Part shown: positions 15,445 to 22,738 of the stretch, one piece after another | Layout of the letters: each line of letters starts with the position of its first letter | Numbering within the stretch: the stretch's first letter is position 1 | Virus record (IMG/VR): IMGVR_UViG_3300044470_000064 | Location: 1-52,491 of that record | From: a virus | Strand: one strand, 5' to 3' | Length of the DNA: 52,491 nucleotides | Notes under the pieces: generated by a model | What the model was told of the DNA's origin: nothing | The model's input: only the letters and a program-made list of their open reading frames with translations | The model's database searches: none | Program-made: the position numbers and the translations under genes

Positions 15445-15657
15445 GTGGCTAAACTTGAACCGATCACGGTGGAACTCAAACTTACTGGGGATGTGGTCAA
15501 GGCGATCGAGGATATCGTGGACGCCAAGATCGCTGAGCGGGAGGCTCGGACTGAGGATCTGGTTCGCGAGATGCTGGGGCAGCAAGACCAGGCTATGGTG
15601 CAGCAACTCAGGAACCACTGGCGACCTCTCCAGGCGTTCCTACAAACCCTACCTTGA
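15445..15657 (+). CDS. Small helical protein upstream of terminase
   Basis: A 70-residue protein from a GTG with GGGAGGAT upstream. It has a beta strand, then a helix (VVKAIEDIVDAKIAEREART) and a second helix rich in Gln, as in small dimeric phage proteins. It lies directly before the terminase small subunit gene. Confidence 0.6.
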   Translation: MAKLEPITVELKLTGDVVKAIEDIVDAKIAEREARTEDLVREMLGQQDQAMVQQLRNHWRPLQAFLQTLP

Positions 15658-15683
15658 CAGACCTGACCCATGAGTTGTCAAGG
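15652..15683. promoter_or_regulatory. Inverted repeat between genes, possible operator
   Basis: CCTTGACA (15652-15659) and its exact reverse complement TGTCAAGG (15676-15683), 16 bases apart, span the stop of one gene and the ribosome-binding site (AAGGAG) of the terminase small subunit. It lacks a T-run, so it could be an operator or a translational control hairpin that hides the ribosome-binding site. Confidence 0.35.
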
Positions 15684-15697
15684 AGCCTTACCAACCC

Positions 15698-16315
15698 ATG
15701 AGATGTACCGCTACCCAAAAGGCGGACGGAACGCCATTGAAGCCCCACTGGGCGATCAAGGGTGGGACAGTCTGCAATCACCATGGCGGAGGCGCTCCGC
15801 AGGTTCGGGCGGCGGCCAACGCTCGGCTTACCGAGGAGAAGGCCCGCAAGGCTCTGCACATCTGGGCGACCGATCCCAAGGCCGTTGAATCGGCAGACCA
15901 TCCTGGCGACGTACTCTTGGAGGAGTTGGCCCGGACGGTCTCGGTGGTTCGGAAGCTGCAGCTCAGGATCACCGAAGAGGACCCCGACGCTCTGGTATGG
16001 GGGGTGAGTTCGGCCGACGCCGGCACGGTGGCTGACGCTCACGGGGGGACTGTGGAGGTCGCCTCGATCCGGAAGGAGGCCAAGCCGTCCGTCTGGCTCA
16101 ATCTCTACGGAGAGGAGCGGGACCGACTGCTGGGGATCTGCCGAGTGGTCGCCCAGTTGAACCTAGACGAGCGTCGGGTGAGGCTAGACGAGCGCACCGG
16201 GGACATGATCGCCCAGGTAGTGCGGCAGTCGTTCATCGCGCTGGGTGTCGATCCTGAGCCGTTGGCTGTCCGCGAGGTGGTTGAGGCTCAGTTGATGATC
16301 GCGGGGAGTGCGTAG
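15698..16315 (+). CDS. terS: Terminase small subunit
   Basis: A 205-residue protein. It begins with a Cys/His-containing segment (RCTATQKADG, then GGTVCNHHGGGAPQVRAA), a pattern common in terminase small subunits of actinobacterial and related phages. A helical part follows and a C-terminal WLNLYGEERDRLLGICRVVA, then LNLDERRVRLDE. Small subunits recognise the packaging site and regulate the large subunit. The ATG has AAGGAG upstream. The stop lies in the repeated element, copy 3. The packaging site cannot be located from sequence alone. Confidence 0.8.
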   Translation: MRCTATQKADGTPLKPHWAIKGGTVCNHHGGGAPQVRAAANARLTEEKARKALHIWATDPKAVESADHPGDVLLEELARTVSVVRKLQLRITEEDPDALVWGVSSADAGTVADAHGGTVEVASIRKEAKPSVWLNLYGEERDRLLGICRVVAQLNLDERRVRLDERTGDMIAQVVRQSFIALGVDPEPLAVREVVEAQLMIAGSA

Positions 16316-16323
16316 CGGTACGT
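16310..16323 (+). repeat. Gene-end repeat element, copy 3
   Basis: GCGTAGCGGTACGT, where TAG is the terS stop. It faces the oppositely oriented copy 4 across about 26 bases, so a convergent intergenic region is bracketed by two copies. Confidence 0.6.
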
Positions 16324-16349
16324 AGATGCCGGGCGCTAGGCACCGCTCT

Positions 16350-16366
16350 GATGCGGAGCGCTACGC
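16350..16366 (-). repeat. Gene-end repeat element, copy 4 (inverted)
   Basis: On the minus strand GCGTAGCGCTCCGCATC, one base different from the first 17 bases of copy 1. The TAG is the stop of the minus-strand gene at 16361-16660, preceded by CAA GCG as in copy 2. Confidence 0.6.
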
Positions 16367-16660
16367 TTGAGAGGCCAATGTCGCTAGGAAGGCGCGGACG
16401 CGATCCTGGTTGATTCCGTTGGGGTGATCGTAGAGGTCTCGCAGCAGCGCCACGGCCGCTTCGTACTGCTTCCTGAGTTGGAAACAGTCGCCGAGAGCAT
16501 GGTGCCACCCGCGTTCCGCGCTGTCCTCGTTCCAGACGGGGCGGCGGGAGATGTTCTCAAGGTTCGCGTCTGGCAGGGTCCGATGGTGAGCGATCAGTCC
16601 GTCAGTGGTGGTCAGGTCGATCTCGTTCATCTCAGTGGCTCCTGTCGTTGCGGTTCCCAT
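16361..16660 (-). CDS. Lone antisense gene between terminase genes
   Basis: A 99-residue protein from an ATG at 16660. The body is helical (HHALGDCFQLRKQYEAAVAL, then LRDLYDHPNGINQDRVRAFL). No family is recognised. It is convergent to terS and divergent from the large subunit, with its own extended -10 promoter six bases from the ATG, no ribosome-binding site and a palindrome overlapping the promoter. This is a typical arrangement of a moron or an insertion cassette. An alternative start at 16630 is possible. Confidence 0.65.
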   Translation of the reverse strand: MGTATTGATEMNEIDLTTTDGLIAHHRTLPDANLENISRRPVWNEDSAERGWHHALGDCFQLRKQYEAAVALLRDLYDHPNGINQDRVRAFLATLASQA

Positions 16661-16666
16661 GACTGA

Positions 16667-16687
16667 AGTATACCACCGGCACGGTGG
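16667..16687 (-). promoter_or_regulatory. Extended -10 promoter with operator palindrome
   Basis: TGGTATACT on the minus strand (16667-16675) ends six bases before the ATG. The palindrome CCACCG-GCA-CGGTGG (16673-16687) abuts and partly overlaps the -10, so a bound protein would block transcription. The absence of a leader predicts a leaderless message. Confidence 0.6.
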
Positions 16688-16720
16688 AAAGGGTACCCTA
16701 CGGGGGATCGTTACAACACT

Positions 16721-18286
16721 GTGACCTCGAACCCCTGGACCGTGGCGGCCCGCCACTTCGTCCCGCCGACCGTGCGCTCCCGCTGGTACTGCCACCGCCC
16801 AGAGTGTGACGGCAAGCCCCACGATGGCTGGCAGGCCCACGCCCGCACCGCCCAGCGCCCTCCGGTGGGAGACTGGTTCGTTTGGCTCATGCTGGCTGGC
16901 CGAGGGTTCGGCAAGACCCGCGCCGGCGCCGAGTGGTTGGCAGAGCAGGCCCGGACCCACACGAACTCCGCATGGGGGCTGATCGCCCCGACGTGGTCAG
17001 ACGTGCGGAAGTGCGTCCGCGACCCCGAGGCGGGGCTGCTGGACTGCCTGGGCGCTGATCTCGGGGTCCACAACATCACCACTGGCACGGTAACCCTGAA
17101 GAACGGGTCGATCATCCACTGTGTCTCCGCCGACCAACCTGACCGTCTGCGAGGCTACAACCTCTGGGGCGCGTGGGTGGATGAGCTTTCGTCCTGGCGC
17201 AACCCCGAGGCGTGGTCCACGATGGTGCCGGCCTTGCGTGTGGGCTCACACCCGAGGATCGCTGCCACCACGACCCCCAAGGCGGTGGCGCTGATCCGCG
17301 ATCTTGTAGGGCGTCACGATGGCTCCGTGGTGATTGTCCGCGGCTCGACGTGGGATAACGCCGACAACCTCGCCCCGTCGGCTCTGGCTGAACTTCGCAC
17401 CCGGTATGAGGGGACGCGGATCGGCCGGCAGGAGTTGGAGGGCGAGTTGCTAGAGGACGTCCCCGGCGCCCTGTGGACCCTGGAGCTGTTCGAGGATCGT
17501 GAGATCAAGGGCGCGGACGGACAGGTCGAGCGCAGCCTAGCGGGACGCGCTGAGATTACACCTGAGTTGCGGCGGCTGGTGGTAGGTGTGGACCCGACCG
17601 GGGCCGACACGGGCAACCAGGACGAGTGCGGCATCGTGGTGGCCGGCAAGGGTGTCGATGGCCACGGGTACGTCCTCGCCGATCGGACATGCACGGCATC
17701 CCCCGCCGAGTGGGCTCGCAGAGCCGTGGCAGCCTACCGCGAGTTCGGCGCCGACAAGATCGTGGCCGAGGGCAACTTCGGCGCCCAGATGGTAGTCGAT
17801 ACCATCAAGACCGCCGACAAGTCCGTACCCGTCGAGATCGTCACCGCATCCCGATCCAAGCGCCAGCGGGCCGAGCCGGTGGCGGCTCTTTATGAGCAAG
17901 GACGCATACACCACGTCGGCCAACTGGCCAAGCTAGAGGACGAGCTGATCTCATGGACCCCCGAGAGCGGGTGGTCACCGGGACGCATGGACGCCCTGGT
18001 GTGGGCGATCTCGTGGCTCAACCTCGCCGGAGGGCAACTGGACACGCTCTGGCAGCGAGAACTCGACGCATCGCCCACTGTCGTGGCTGGCGGGTGGGCA
18101 GACGTTCCCGGCGAGGGATGCCCGCAGAGTGACGATGGCAGGCACTTCTGGAACGACGGCTTCTGCGTCCACTGCCGGGCGCCCCAGCGGCCAACCGTCG
18201 CCGTGCCCAGCGGACCCGGGTCAGCGTGTAGTCACTATCGGCGGCGCAACGGCGTGTGCATGCTCTGTGGCAAGGAGGCAGCGTGA
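16721..18286 (+). CDS. terL: Terminase large subunit
   Basis: A 521-residue ATPase-nuclease motor. Walker A-like AGRGFGKTRAGAEW is near residues 59-72, the acidic Walker B is in GAWVDELSSW (about 150), and the RNase H-like nuclease has VVGVDPTGADTGNQDECG (about 288), IVAEGNFGAQM and a MDALVWA aspartate. After the nuclease there is an extra Cys/His tail (GFCVHC, CSHYRR, CMLCGKE) of about 60 residues, probably zinc-binding and not usual in the family. The GTG start has only a distant GGGGGA. The enzyme packages DNA into proheads via the portal. Confidence 0.92.
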   Translation: MTSNPWTVAARHFVPPTVRSRWYCHRPECDGKPHDGWQAHARTAQRPPVGDWFVWLMLAGRGFGKTRAGAEWLAEQARTHTNSAWGLIAPTWSDVRKCVRDPEAGLLDCLGADLGVHNITTGTVTLKNGSIIHCVSADQPDRLRGYNLWGAWVDELSSWRNPEAWSTMVPALRVGSHPRIAATTTPKAVALIRDLVGRHDGSVVIVRGSTWDNADNLAPSALAELRTRYEGTRIGRQELEGELLEDVPGALWTLELFEDREIKGADGQVERSLAGRAEITPELRRLVVGVDPTGADTGNQDECGIVVAGKGVDGHGYVLADRTCTASPAEWARRAVAAYREFGADKIVAEGNFGAQMVVDTIKTADKSVPVEIVTASRSKRQRAEPVAALYEQGRIHHVGQLAKLEDELISWTPESGWSPGRMDALVWAISWLNLAGGQLDTLWQRELDASPTVVAGGWADVPGEGCPQSDDGRHFWNDGFCVHCRAPQRPTVAVPSGPGSACSHYRRRNGVCMLCGKEAA

Positions 18287-20874
18287 GAATCGGCCCCATG
18301 GAGATCAGCCGCGTCCACAAGGCGGCCGACTATCCGATCCCGTCGCCCGTGAACGGCACGAACGCGCCCCCGAACATCGAGCAGTCCCTACAGAACCAGG
18401 GCATGGGCTGGCAGCTTCCGTTCCCGCCAGGCCATCCGCTCTACCCGTACTTCGGCTATGGCGCGGAGCCGCGGCAGTTCGACTACCAGACCGGTGCCAA
18501 CATCACCGTCCGCCCTCGGTCGGGCAGGATCTCGTTCGACACGCTCCGGGCCTTCACGACCACTTGGGACGTGGCCAGGATGTGCATCGCCCACCGCATC
18601 AACTCGATCCGGTCGTTCGACTGGGCGATCGTCCCCGCCGACGGTTCGGAGGGTGACAGCGACATCGGCCTGGCGCTGGAGACTGGACGGAAGGCCATCG
18701 AGAAGCCTGACGGTAGGCTGCCCTACAAGCGGTGGCTTGCCAAGGCGCTGAACTCACGTCTCCGTTATGACGCCCTGACGCTCTACAAGCGACGGGACAT
18801 GCTCGGACGTGTGATGGCGCTAGAGGTCATCGACGGGACCACCATCGCCCCGATGTTGGACTACTACGGCCGTCTGCCGGTGGGTGACGCCCCGGCCTAC
18901 CTCCAGTTCGCCAACGGCGTGCCGTGGGACTGGCTGGCTGACCGGGACGTCATCTATGCGCCCTACTTCCCGCAGGAGGATTCGCCTTACGGCTGGGCGC
19001 CGGTCGAGGACGTGATCGCCGTCGCCAACATCGACGAGCGGATGACGCTCCATCTGTTGGAATACTGGAACACGTCGAACCTACCCGCCGGCTGGCTGGA
19101 GGCTCCGCCCTCGTGGGACGACCCCGCCAAGCTGGACGACTTCCAGGCGCGGCTGAACGCCAAGCTCATGGGCGACCAGCAGAAGAAGGTGCAGGCTCAC
19201 GTCGTGCCACAGGGGACGAAGTTTACCCCGATCCGTTCGGAGTCGTTCGACACGGACGCCTACCTCTGGGGTTTCAGGAAGGGATGCGCTGCCTTCGGGG
19301 TGGTGCCGCAGGACCTCGGGGTCACGCTAGACATCAACAAGGCCACGGGGGAGACGCAGATAGACGTCCAGTCCCGGATCGCTGATCGTCCGATGTGTGA
19401 GGATCTCGACGGGCTCATCACCAGTTACCTCCAGGACGACCTGGGGCTGCCGGTGAAGATGCAGACCTCCTACTCGGCCGAGAAAGAGGATCGCGTCGCT
19501 GACGCCAATGTGTGGAAGATCGGCACCGAGGGCGGGGCTGTCACCGTGGACGAGTGGCGCTCCGAGATGTTCGGGCTGGAGGTCGATTCCGACCGGCCCG
19601 TGCCACGGTTCATCATGTCCTCTCGGGCGGGGCCGATCCCGCTGGCCAACCTGTTCGCCATCTCCGGCCCGATCAACCCCGCCACAGGTGGGCCGCTGGA
19701 CACGACACCGCTGGTGGACACCGGTAAGAAGCCCTTCGAGGCTGCCGCCGGCGTGGCTCCCGGAAAGACGCTCAACACTCCCGGCGCGCTCGTCTCGACG
19801 TTCAACCCTGATGAGCCACAGTTCCCGCAGGACGAGCTGTCTGCCACGCCTGCCCCCACCACGATCGCCGCAGTGGCCAAGAGCGAGACTGAGGGCATCA
19901 CGTCCGAGACTGGCCTAGTGGGTTACGACGAGTTCAGAGCCTCGCATCCTGAGCTAGACGACGACGAGGACGACGAGGACGACCGGGTGGCAATCCAGAA
20001 GGAACTCGGCCGCTGGCGTGACTTCGCCCGCAACCGCGTCAAGACTGGCAAGCCGCTCCGGGCCTTCGCCTCCACGGTGATCCCCGCTGATGTGTCAGAG
20101 CACATCACCAAGGCACTCGCTGGCTGCACCACGCGGGCTCAGGTTGACGCCGCCTTCGCGGAGGCCGCCAAGAGCGCCGATTTTTTTCTAGGTGACGTAG
20201 CGCCCGTTCACAAGGCGCATCCCCTTGTTCCATCCGCCACCGTGGGGAGTATTCCTGCCCTTGGCGTACATGTCCGCGATGTTGTCCTTTTGGGTCCCCA
20301 GGAAGAGATGGTCCGGGTTCACGCAGCCCCGGTTGTCGCAGTGGTGCAGAACCAACAGACCAGCGGGAATCGGCCCGTGGAAGAACTCCCAGGAAACCCG
20401 GTGGGCAAGGCGAACCCCATGAGGGTCGCCGCGGCGCCAGCGTCCCCGATGCACCCCGACGAGCGTGTGGAAGTACCCGTAGCCCCCTTTGAGGGCGCTG
20501 CTCGTTTGGGCACCAAGCCAGTTCCAACACCCGTCACCAAAAGAAACCCTGCCCCAGAATCGCAAGAACTCTTCCATAAGACCCATTATACCACCTCGCG
20601 GGCTAACCCTACTGCGGCAGTAGCCTACCCGGTCAGGAAGGCCAAGCACCCCACCGATGCCCTGCTCGACCAGATCGTGGGGCACTACGCCCCGCTGGTT
20701 GGCCAGGCGCTTGCCAGTGCGTTGCCATCACAGTCCCGGCTCGCCCAGGGGAACCTGACGCCCGCCGACCTCGACCTCTCGCAGCTACAGGCGGTGCTCA
20801 CCGAGGCCACCACGGATGCGTGGGTCGGCGGGGCGCTGATCGCGGCCGATGCCGTGACCAACCGCAGGGGCTAA
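18283..20874 (+). CDS. Portal protein with N-terminal half of a MuF domain
   Basis: An 863-residue protein. Residues about 60-450 have the portal pattern ([20 protein letters not shown], then [18 protein letters not shown], then [20 protein letters not shown]). An acidic stretch (DDDEDDEDD) follows at about 560. The last 95 residues ([20 protein letters not shown], then [20 protein letters not shown]) match the first part of the MuF head domain that is often fused to portals. The matching second part is in the next plus-strand gene at 22698. Residues about 635-765 are read through the antisense HNH gene and are probably not ancestral portal sequence. The GTG start overlaps the terL stop. Confidence 0.85.
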   Translation: MRIGPMEISRVHKAADYPIPSPVNGTNAPPNIEQSLQNQGMGWQLPFPPGHPLYPYFGYGAEPRQFDYQTGANITVRPRSGRISFDTLRAFTTTWDVARMCIAHRINSIRSFDWAIVPADGSEGDSDIGLALETGRKAIEKPDGRLPYKRWLAKALNSRLRYDALTLYKRRDMLGRVMALEVIDGTTIAPMLDYYGRLPVGDAPAYLQFANGVPWDWLADRDVIYAPYFPQEDSPYGWAPVEDVIAVANIDERMTLHLLEYWNTSNLPAGWLEAPPSWDDPAKLDDFQARLNAKLMGDQQKKVQAHVVPQGTKFTPIRSESFDTDAYLWGFRKGCAAFGVVPQDLGVTLDINKATGETQIDVQSRIADRPMCEDLDGLITSYLQDDLGLPVKMQTSYSAEKEDRVADANVWKIGTEGGAVTVDEWRSEMFGLEVDSDRPVPRFIMSSRAGPIPLANLFAISGPINPATGGPLDTTPLVDTGKKPFEAAAGVAPGKTLNTPGALVSTFNPDEPQFPQDELSATPAPTTIAAVAKSETEGITSETGLVGYDEFRASHPELDDDEDDEDDRVAIQKELGRWRDFARNRVKTGKPLRAFASTVIPADVSEHITKALAGCTTRAQVDAAFAEAAKSADFFLGDVAPVHKAHPLVPSATVGSIPALGVHVRDVVLLGPQEEMVRVHAAPVVAVVQNQQTSGNRPVEELPGNPVGKANPMRVAAAPASPMHPDERVEVPVAPFEGAARLGTKPVPTPVTKRNPAPESQELFHKTHYTTSRANPTAAVAYPVRKAKHPTDALLDQIVGHYAPLVGQALASALPSQSRLAQGNLTPADLDLSQLQAVLTEATTDAWVGGALIAADAVTNRRG
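20188..20577 (-). CDS. HNH homing endonuclease antisense to portal
   Basis: A 129-residue HNH enzyme: [16 protein letters not shown], then [38 protein letters not shown] and [14 protein letters not shown]. The HHCDN, CVNPDH and following residues are the H-N-H metal site of phage homing endonucleases. It lies entirely inside the portal frame on the opposite strand, where the portal frame stays open. Its ATG at 20577 follows a consensus TATAAT by seven bases, with no ribosome-binding site. Such enzymes cut intronless or empty target alleles to spread their gene. The region directly after its stop has a run of seven A on its strand. Confidence 0.88.
   Translation of the reverse strand: MEEFLRFWGRVSFGDGCWNWLGAQTSSALKGGYGYFHTLVGVHRGRWRRGDPHGVRLAHRVSWEFFHGPIPAGLLVLHHCDNRGCVNPDHLFLGTQKDNIADMYAKGRNTPHGGGWNKGMRLVNGRYVT
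20585..20593 (-). promoter_or_regulatory. Extended -10 promoter of the HNH gene
   Basis: TGGTATAAT on the minus strand: a consensus -10 with an extended TG, ending seven bases before the ATG at 20577. No -35 is evident. It lies inside the portal gene. Confidence 0.65.
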
Positions 20875-21180
20875 AGCCCCGCCCCGCCACGCCCAACCGC
20901 GCCTCACCCGGCCTTGCCTGCCACGCCATGCCAGACCCAGCCATGCCACGCCCGACCCAGCCCAGACTTGCCGGCCTAGCCTGACCGCGCCTAGCCTAGC
21001 CACACCTGCCCCGCCATGCCCTGCCTCGCCCGACCCCGCCATGCCGCGCCTCGCCTGCCACGCCGAGCCGCGCCCGGCCGAGCCGCGCCTTGACCCGCCT
21101 TGCCTGCACCGCCATGCCCCGCCCCGCCACGCCCAACCGCGCCTCACCCGGCCTCGCCTAGCCGCGCCTGCCAATAACGC
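20875..21180. repeat. C-rich degenerate pentanucleotide repeat tract
   Basis: About 305 bases after the portal stop with GCC recurring every five bases (NNGCC units, few slips), for example CGCCACGCCC, CATGCCATGCC and AGCCTAGCC. A 39-base stretch at 20876-20914 is repeated exactly at 21116-21154, a shift of 240 bases, equal to 48 units. Both strands are open in some frames but encode only low-complexity Arg/Gly/Ala or Pro/Ala sequence, so no gene is called. The tract lies between convergent genes. Confidence 0.8.
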
Positions 21181-21184
21181 GATT

Positions 21185-21682
21185 TTAGTTGGTCTCCCTC
21201 TCTACAGCATCGAGCGCTTGCCAGACGGGCGCCAACTCCTTGAGTGACTGATAGCGACGACGGAAGCCCTTGAGCGCCGCCAACGCCTCGCGGAGCACGT
21301 AACTCCGCTGACCTGGCTCTGCCAGGGCCACGGTGAGCAGAGAGTACCCCTCGCTCTGGCCGTCGTCAGGGGCCGCCATCACGACATGCACGAACGCCGG
21401 GGCATCCTCGCGGGTGCCTTCCGCATCAACGCATCGAACGGAGTTGATGATCTGACGGGCCTGCTGGACGCGCCACGCCTCAGCACCCACCCGATCATCC
21501 CACTCCAACGTCGGGTGCAGGGGGCTGTCCTCCGGCCGAGCGACGTCCACATAGGTCGCGGGGGCACAGACCCCCTCTCGGGCGGCGATCTCTGCCACCG
21601 TCTCTCCCACGACCTGAGCGGAGACGGTGCAGCCCGGACCATGTCCCGACCAAACGTAACGGGTCGCTGTAGCAAGGGTCAT
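21185..21682 (-). CDS. Conserved-looking phage protein of unknown function
   Basis: A 165-residue protein. The pattern YVDVARPEDSPLHPTLEWDD, then EAWRVQQARQIINSV resembles a family of unassigned phage proteins that share an SPLH...EWDD motif followed by an arginine-glutamine helix. The ATG at 21682 overlaps the stop of the upstream gene (TGATG). It belongs to a two-gene minus-strand unit between the two halves of the MuF domain. Confidence 0.6.
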   Translation of the reverse strand: MTLATATRYVWSGHGPGCTVSAQVVGETVAEIAAREGVCAPATYVDVARPEDSPLHPTLEWDDRVGAEAWRVQQARQIINSVRCVDAEGTREDAPAFVHVVMAAPDDGQSEGYSLLTVALAEPGQRSYVLREALAALKGFRRRYQSLKELAPVWQALDAVERETN

Positions 21683-22275
21683 CACACCACCTCGAACAGA
21701 CCGAACTGTCCGTCCTTCTCGGGGCGCCACTCGCCGATCCCCACCGCGAAGCCTGCCAGGTTGAGCAGGTTCACGATCTGATCGACGGAGATCGAACGGG
21801 CGTTGAAGATGATCGGCAGTTTAGCCGACCACTCGGGAAACTCGGCGCGGTAGCGGATATCAGCCGTTCCCATGCCGACCCTGACCATGTCCTCCCGACT
21901 GTGGGGTGTCCCCTCGATCTTGACCATGTCACCGAGGATGTGGAAGGCGCCGCGCAGGAACGTCATCTTCATGTCGCAGTAGGTTCCCGCCCGCACGGCG
22001 GCACCCTTGAACGCGACGGACGGGAAACCGTAGCCCCCACCGGGGTACGGGTAGAGCGAAGCCTGATAGTCGGCTTCGGGGTCCTTGGCCTCCTTGGCCT
22101 GCTTGGCCGCCTTGGTCTGCTTGTCTAGCATCTGCCGCTTGGCCTTCTCCGACCAGCGGTGACAGATCAGCGGAGACAGCCCCCGCACGGTCAGCTCGAT
22201 CCGCTGAGTGTCTAGTTCGACCCGCTGCACCACGGCGGTTTCCTCTGGTGCCTTCGTCGTTGTCGTGCCGGTCAT
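21682..22275 (-). CDS. Conserved phage protein, SPLI...GxGEWRPEK family
   Basis: A 197-residue protein. The motifs TVRGLSPLICHRWSEKAKRQ, then YPYPGGGYGFPSVAFKGAAV and, at the end, GFAVGIGEWRPEKDGQFGLF recur in phage proteins of unknown function; the glycine-rich end is reminiscent of RAMP-like folds, but that is only a resemblance. The ATG has GAGGAG upstream. Together with the downstream gene it forms an island transcribed against the head operon from the promoter at 22333-22362. Confidence 0.65.
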   Translation of the reverse strand: MTGTTTTKAPEETAVVQRVELDTQRIELTVRGLSPLICHRWSEKAKRQMLDKQTKAAKQAKEAKDPEADYQASLYPYPGGGYGFPSVAFKGAAVRAGTYCDMKMTFLRGAFHILGDMVKIEGTPHSREDMVRVGMGTADIRYRAEFPEWSAKLPIIFNARSISVDQIVNLLNLAGFAVGIGEWRPEKDGQFGLFEVV

Positions 22276-22332
22276 AGCCGCTCCTCTCGGCCGTCGGGCC
22301 GTTACAAGACCCCGGCGGCCGAATACTTCCCT

Positions 22333-22362
22333 ACTATACGCGTCCCGCTACGGGAAAGTCAA
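22333..22362 (-). promoter_or_regulatory. Consensus-like promoter for the two-gene island
   Basis: On the minus strand TTGACT (22357-22362), 18 bases, TATAGT (22333-22338). The spacer contains the palindrome CCCG-TAG-CGGG (22344-22354), a possible operator, which resembles the core of the gene-end repeat. A leader of about 50 bases with GAGGAG precedes the ATG at 22275. Confidence 0.65.
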
Positions 22363-22412
22363 GGAGGGCAGATGCCAGGCCCCACCACTCTGACGGCCCC
22401 CGCCCAGTCGGC
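22362..22412 (+). repeat. 51-bp direct repeat, left copy (duplicated MuF gene start)
   Basis: Exactly identical to 22688-22738. It contains the AGGAGG ribosome-binding site, the ATG and first 13 codons of the MuF gene. In this left copy the frame continues from the ATG at 22372 to 22650 but is antisense to the gene at 22432 and is probably non-functional. Confidence 0.85.
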
Positions 22413-22431
22413 GCAGTCACACGGGCAGCAC

Positions 22432-22668
22432 TTAGACATCTCTGATTTCCCTCCGGTGGATGCGGGCAATTCGTTCCACCCTCTTGCAGAAGGGCGAGGT
22501 CAAGTCCTCGGAACCGCAGACCCCCTGGGGAAGCCCGGCGTCGAGGCGGTCGAACAGATCGTCCCAGTCAATGGGATATTCGGAGTACCAACCCTCCACG
22601 ATGGATTCGATGTCCTCCCGGAGCGCATCGGCCTCCGCAGCCGTCTCTAGGAACCACCAATCGCCCAT
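22432..22668 (-). CDS. Lone antisense gene between direct repeats
   Basis: A 78-residue acidic protein (GDWWFLETAAEADALREDIE, then GWYSEYPIDWDDLFDRLDAG). No family is recognised. It has its own extended -10 (TGCTAGACT) six bases before the ATG and no ribosome-binding site. It is bounded by two identical 51-bp copies of the MuF gene start, so it appears to be an inserted cassette. Its acidic, Asp/Trp-rich composition would suit a nucleic-acid mimic or a small inhibitor, but this is speculation. Confidence 0.6.
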   Translation of the reverse strand: MGDWWFLETAAEADALREDIESIVEGWYSEYPIDWDDLFDRLDAGLPQGVCGSEDLTSPFCKRVERIARIHRREIRDV

Positions 22669-22674
22669 AGCGCC

Positions 22675-22683
22675 AGTCTAGCA
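22675..22683 (-). promoter_or_regulatory. Extended -10 promoter, leaderless
   Basis: TGCTAGACT on the minus strand, identical to the extended -10 at 6151 and 14267, with six bases (GGCGCT) to the ATG at 22668. Confidence 0.6.
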
Positions 22684-22687
22684 CAAC

Positions 22688-22738
22688 AGGAGGGCAGATG
22701 CCAGGCCCCACCACTCTGACGGCCCCCGCCCAGTCGGC
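22688..22738 (+). repeat. 51-bp direct repeat, right copy (functional MuF gene start)
   Basis: Identical to 22362-22412. Here the ATG at 22698 leads into the complete MuF C-terminal gene. The last bases before the repeat belong to the promoter of the antisense gene. Confidence 0.85.

Noticed and set aside
20785-21174. Minus-strand frame of 129 codons through the pentanucleotide tract
   Set aside because: Low-complexity Arg/Gly/Ala sequence dictated by the repeat; extends into the portal gene; no ribosome-binding site.
22372-22650. Plus-strand frame beginning like the MuF gene
   Set aside because: After the duplicated 51 bases it is antisense to the gene at 22432 and has no MuF similarity; treated as a duplicated start, not a gene.
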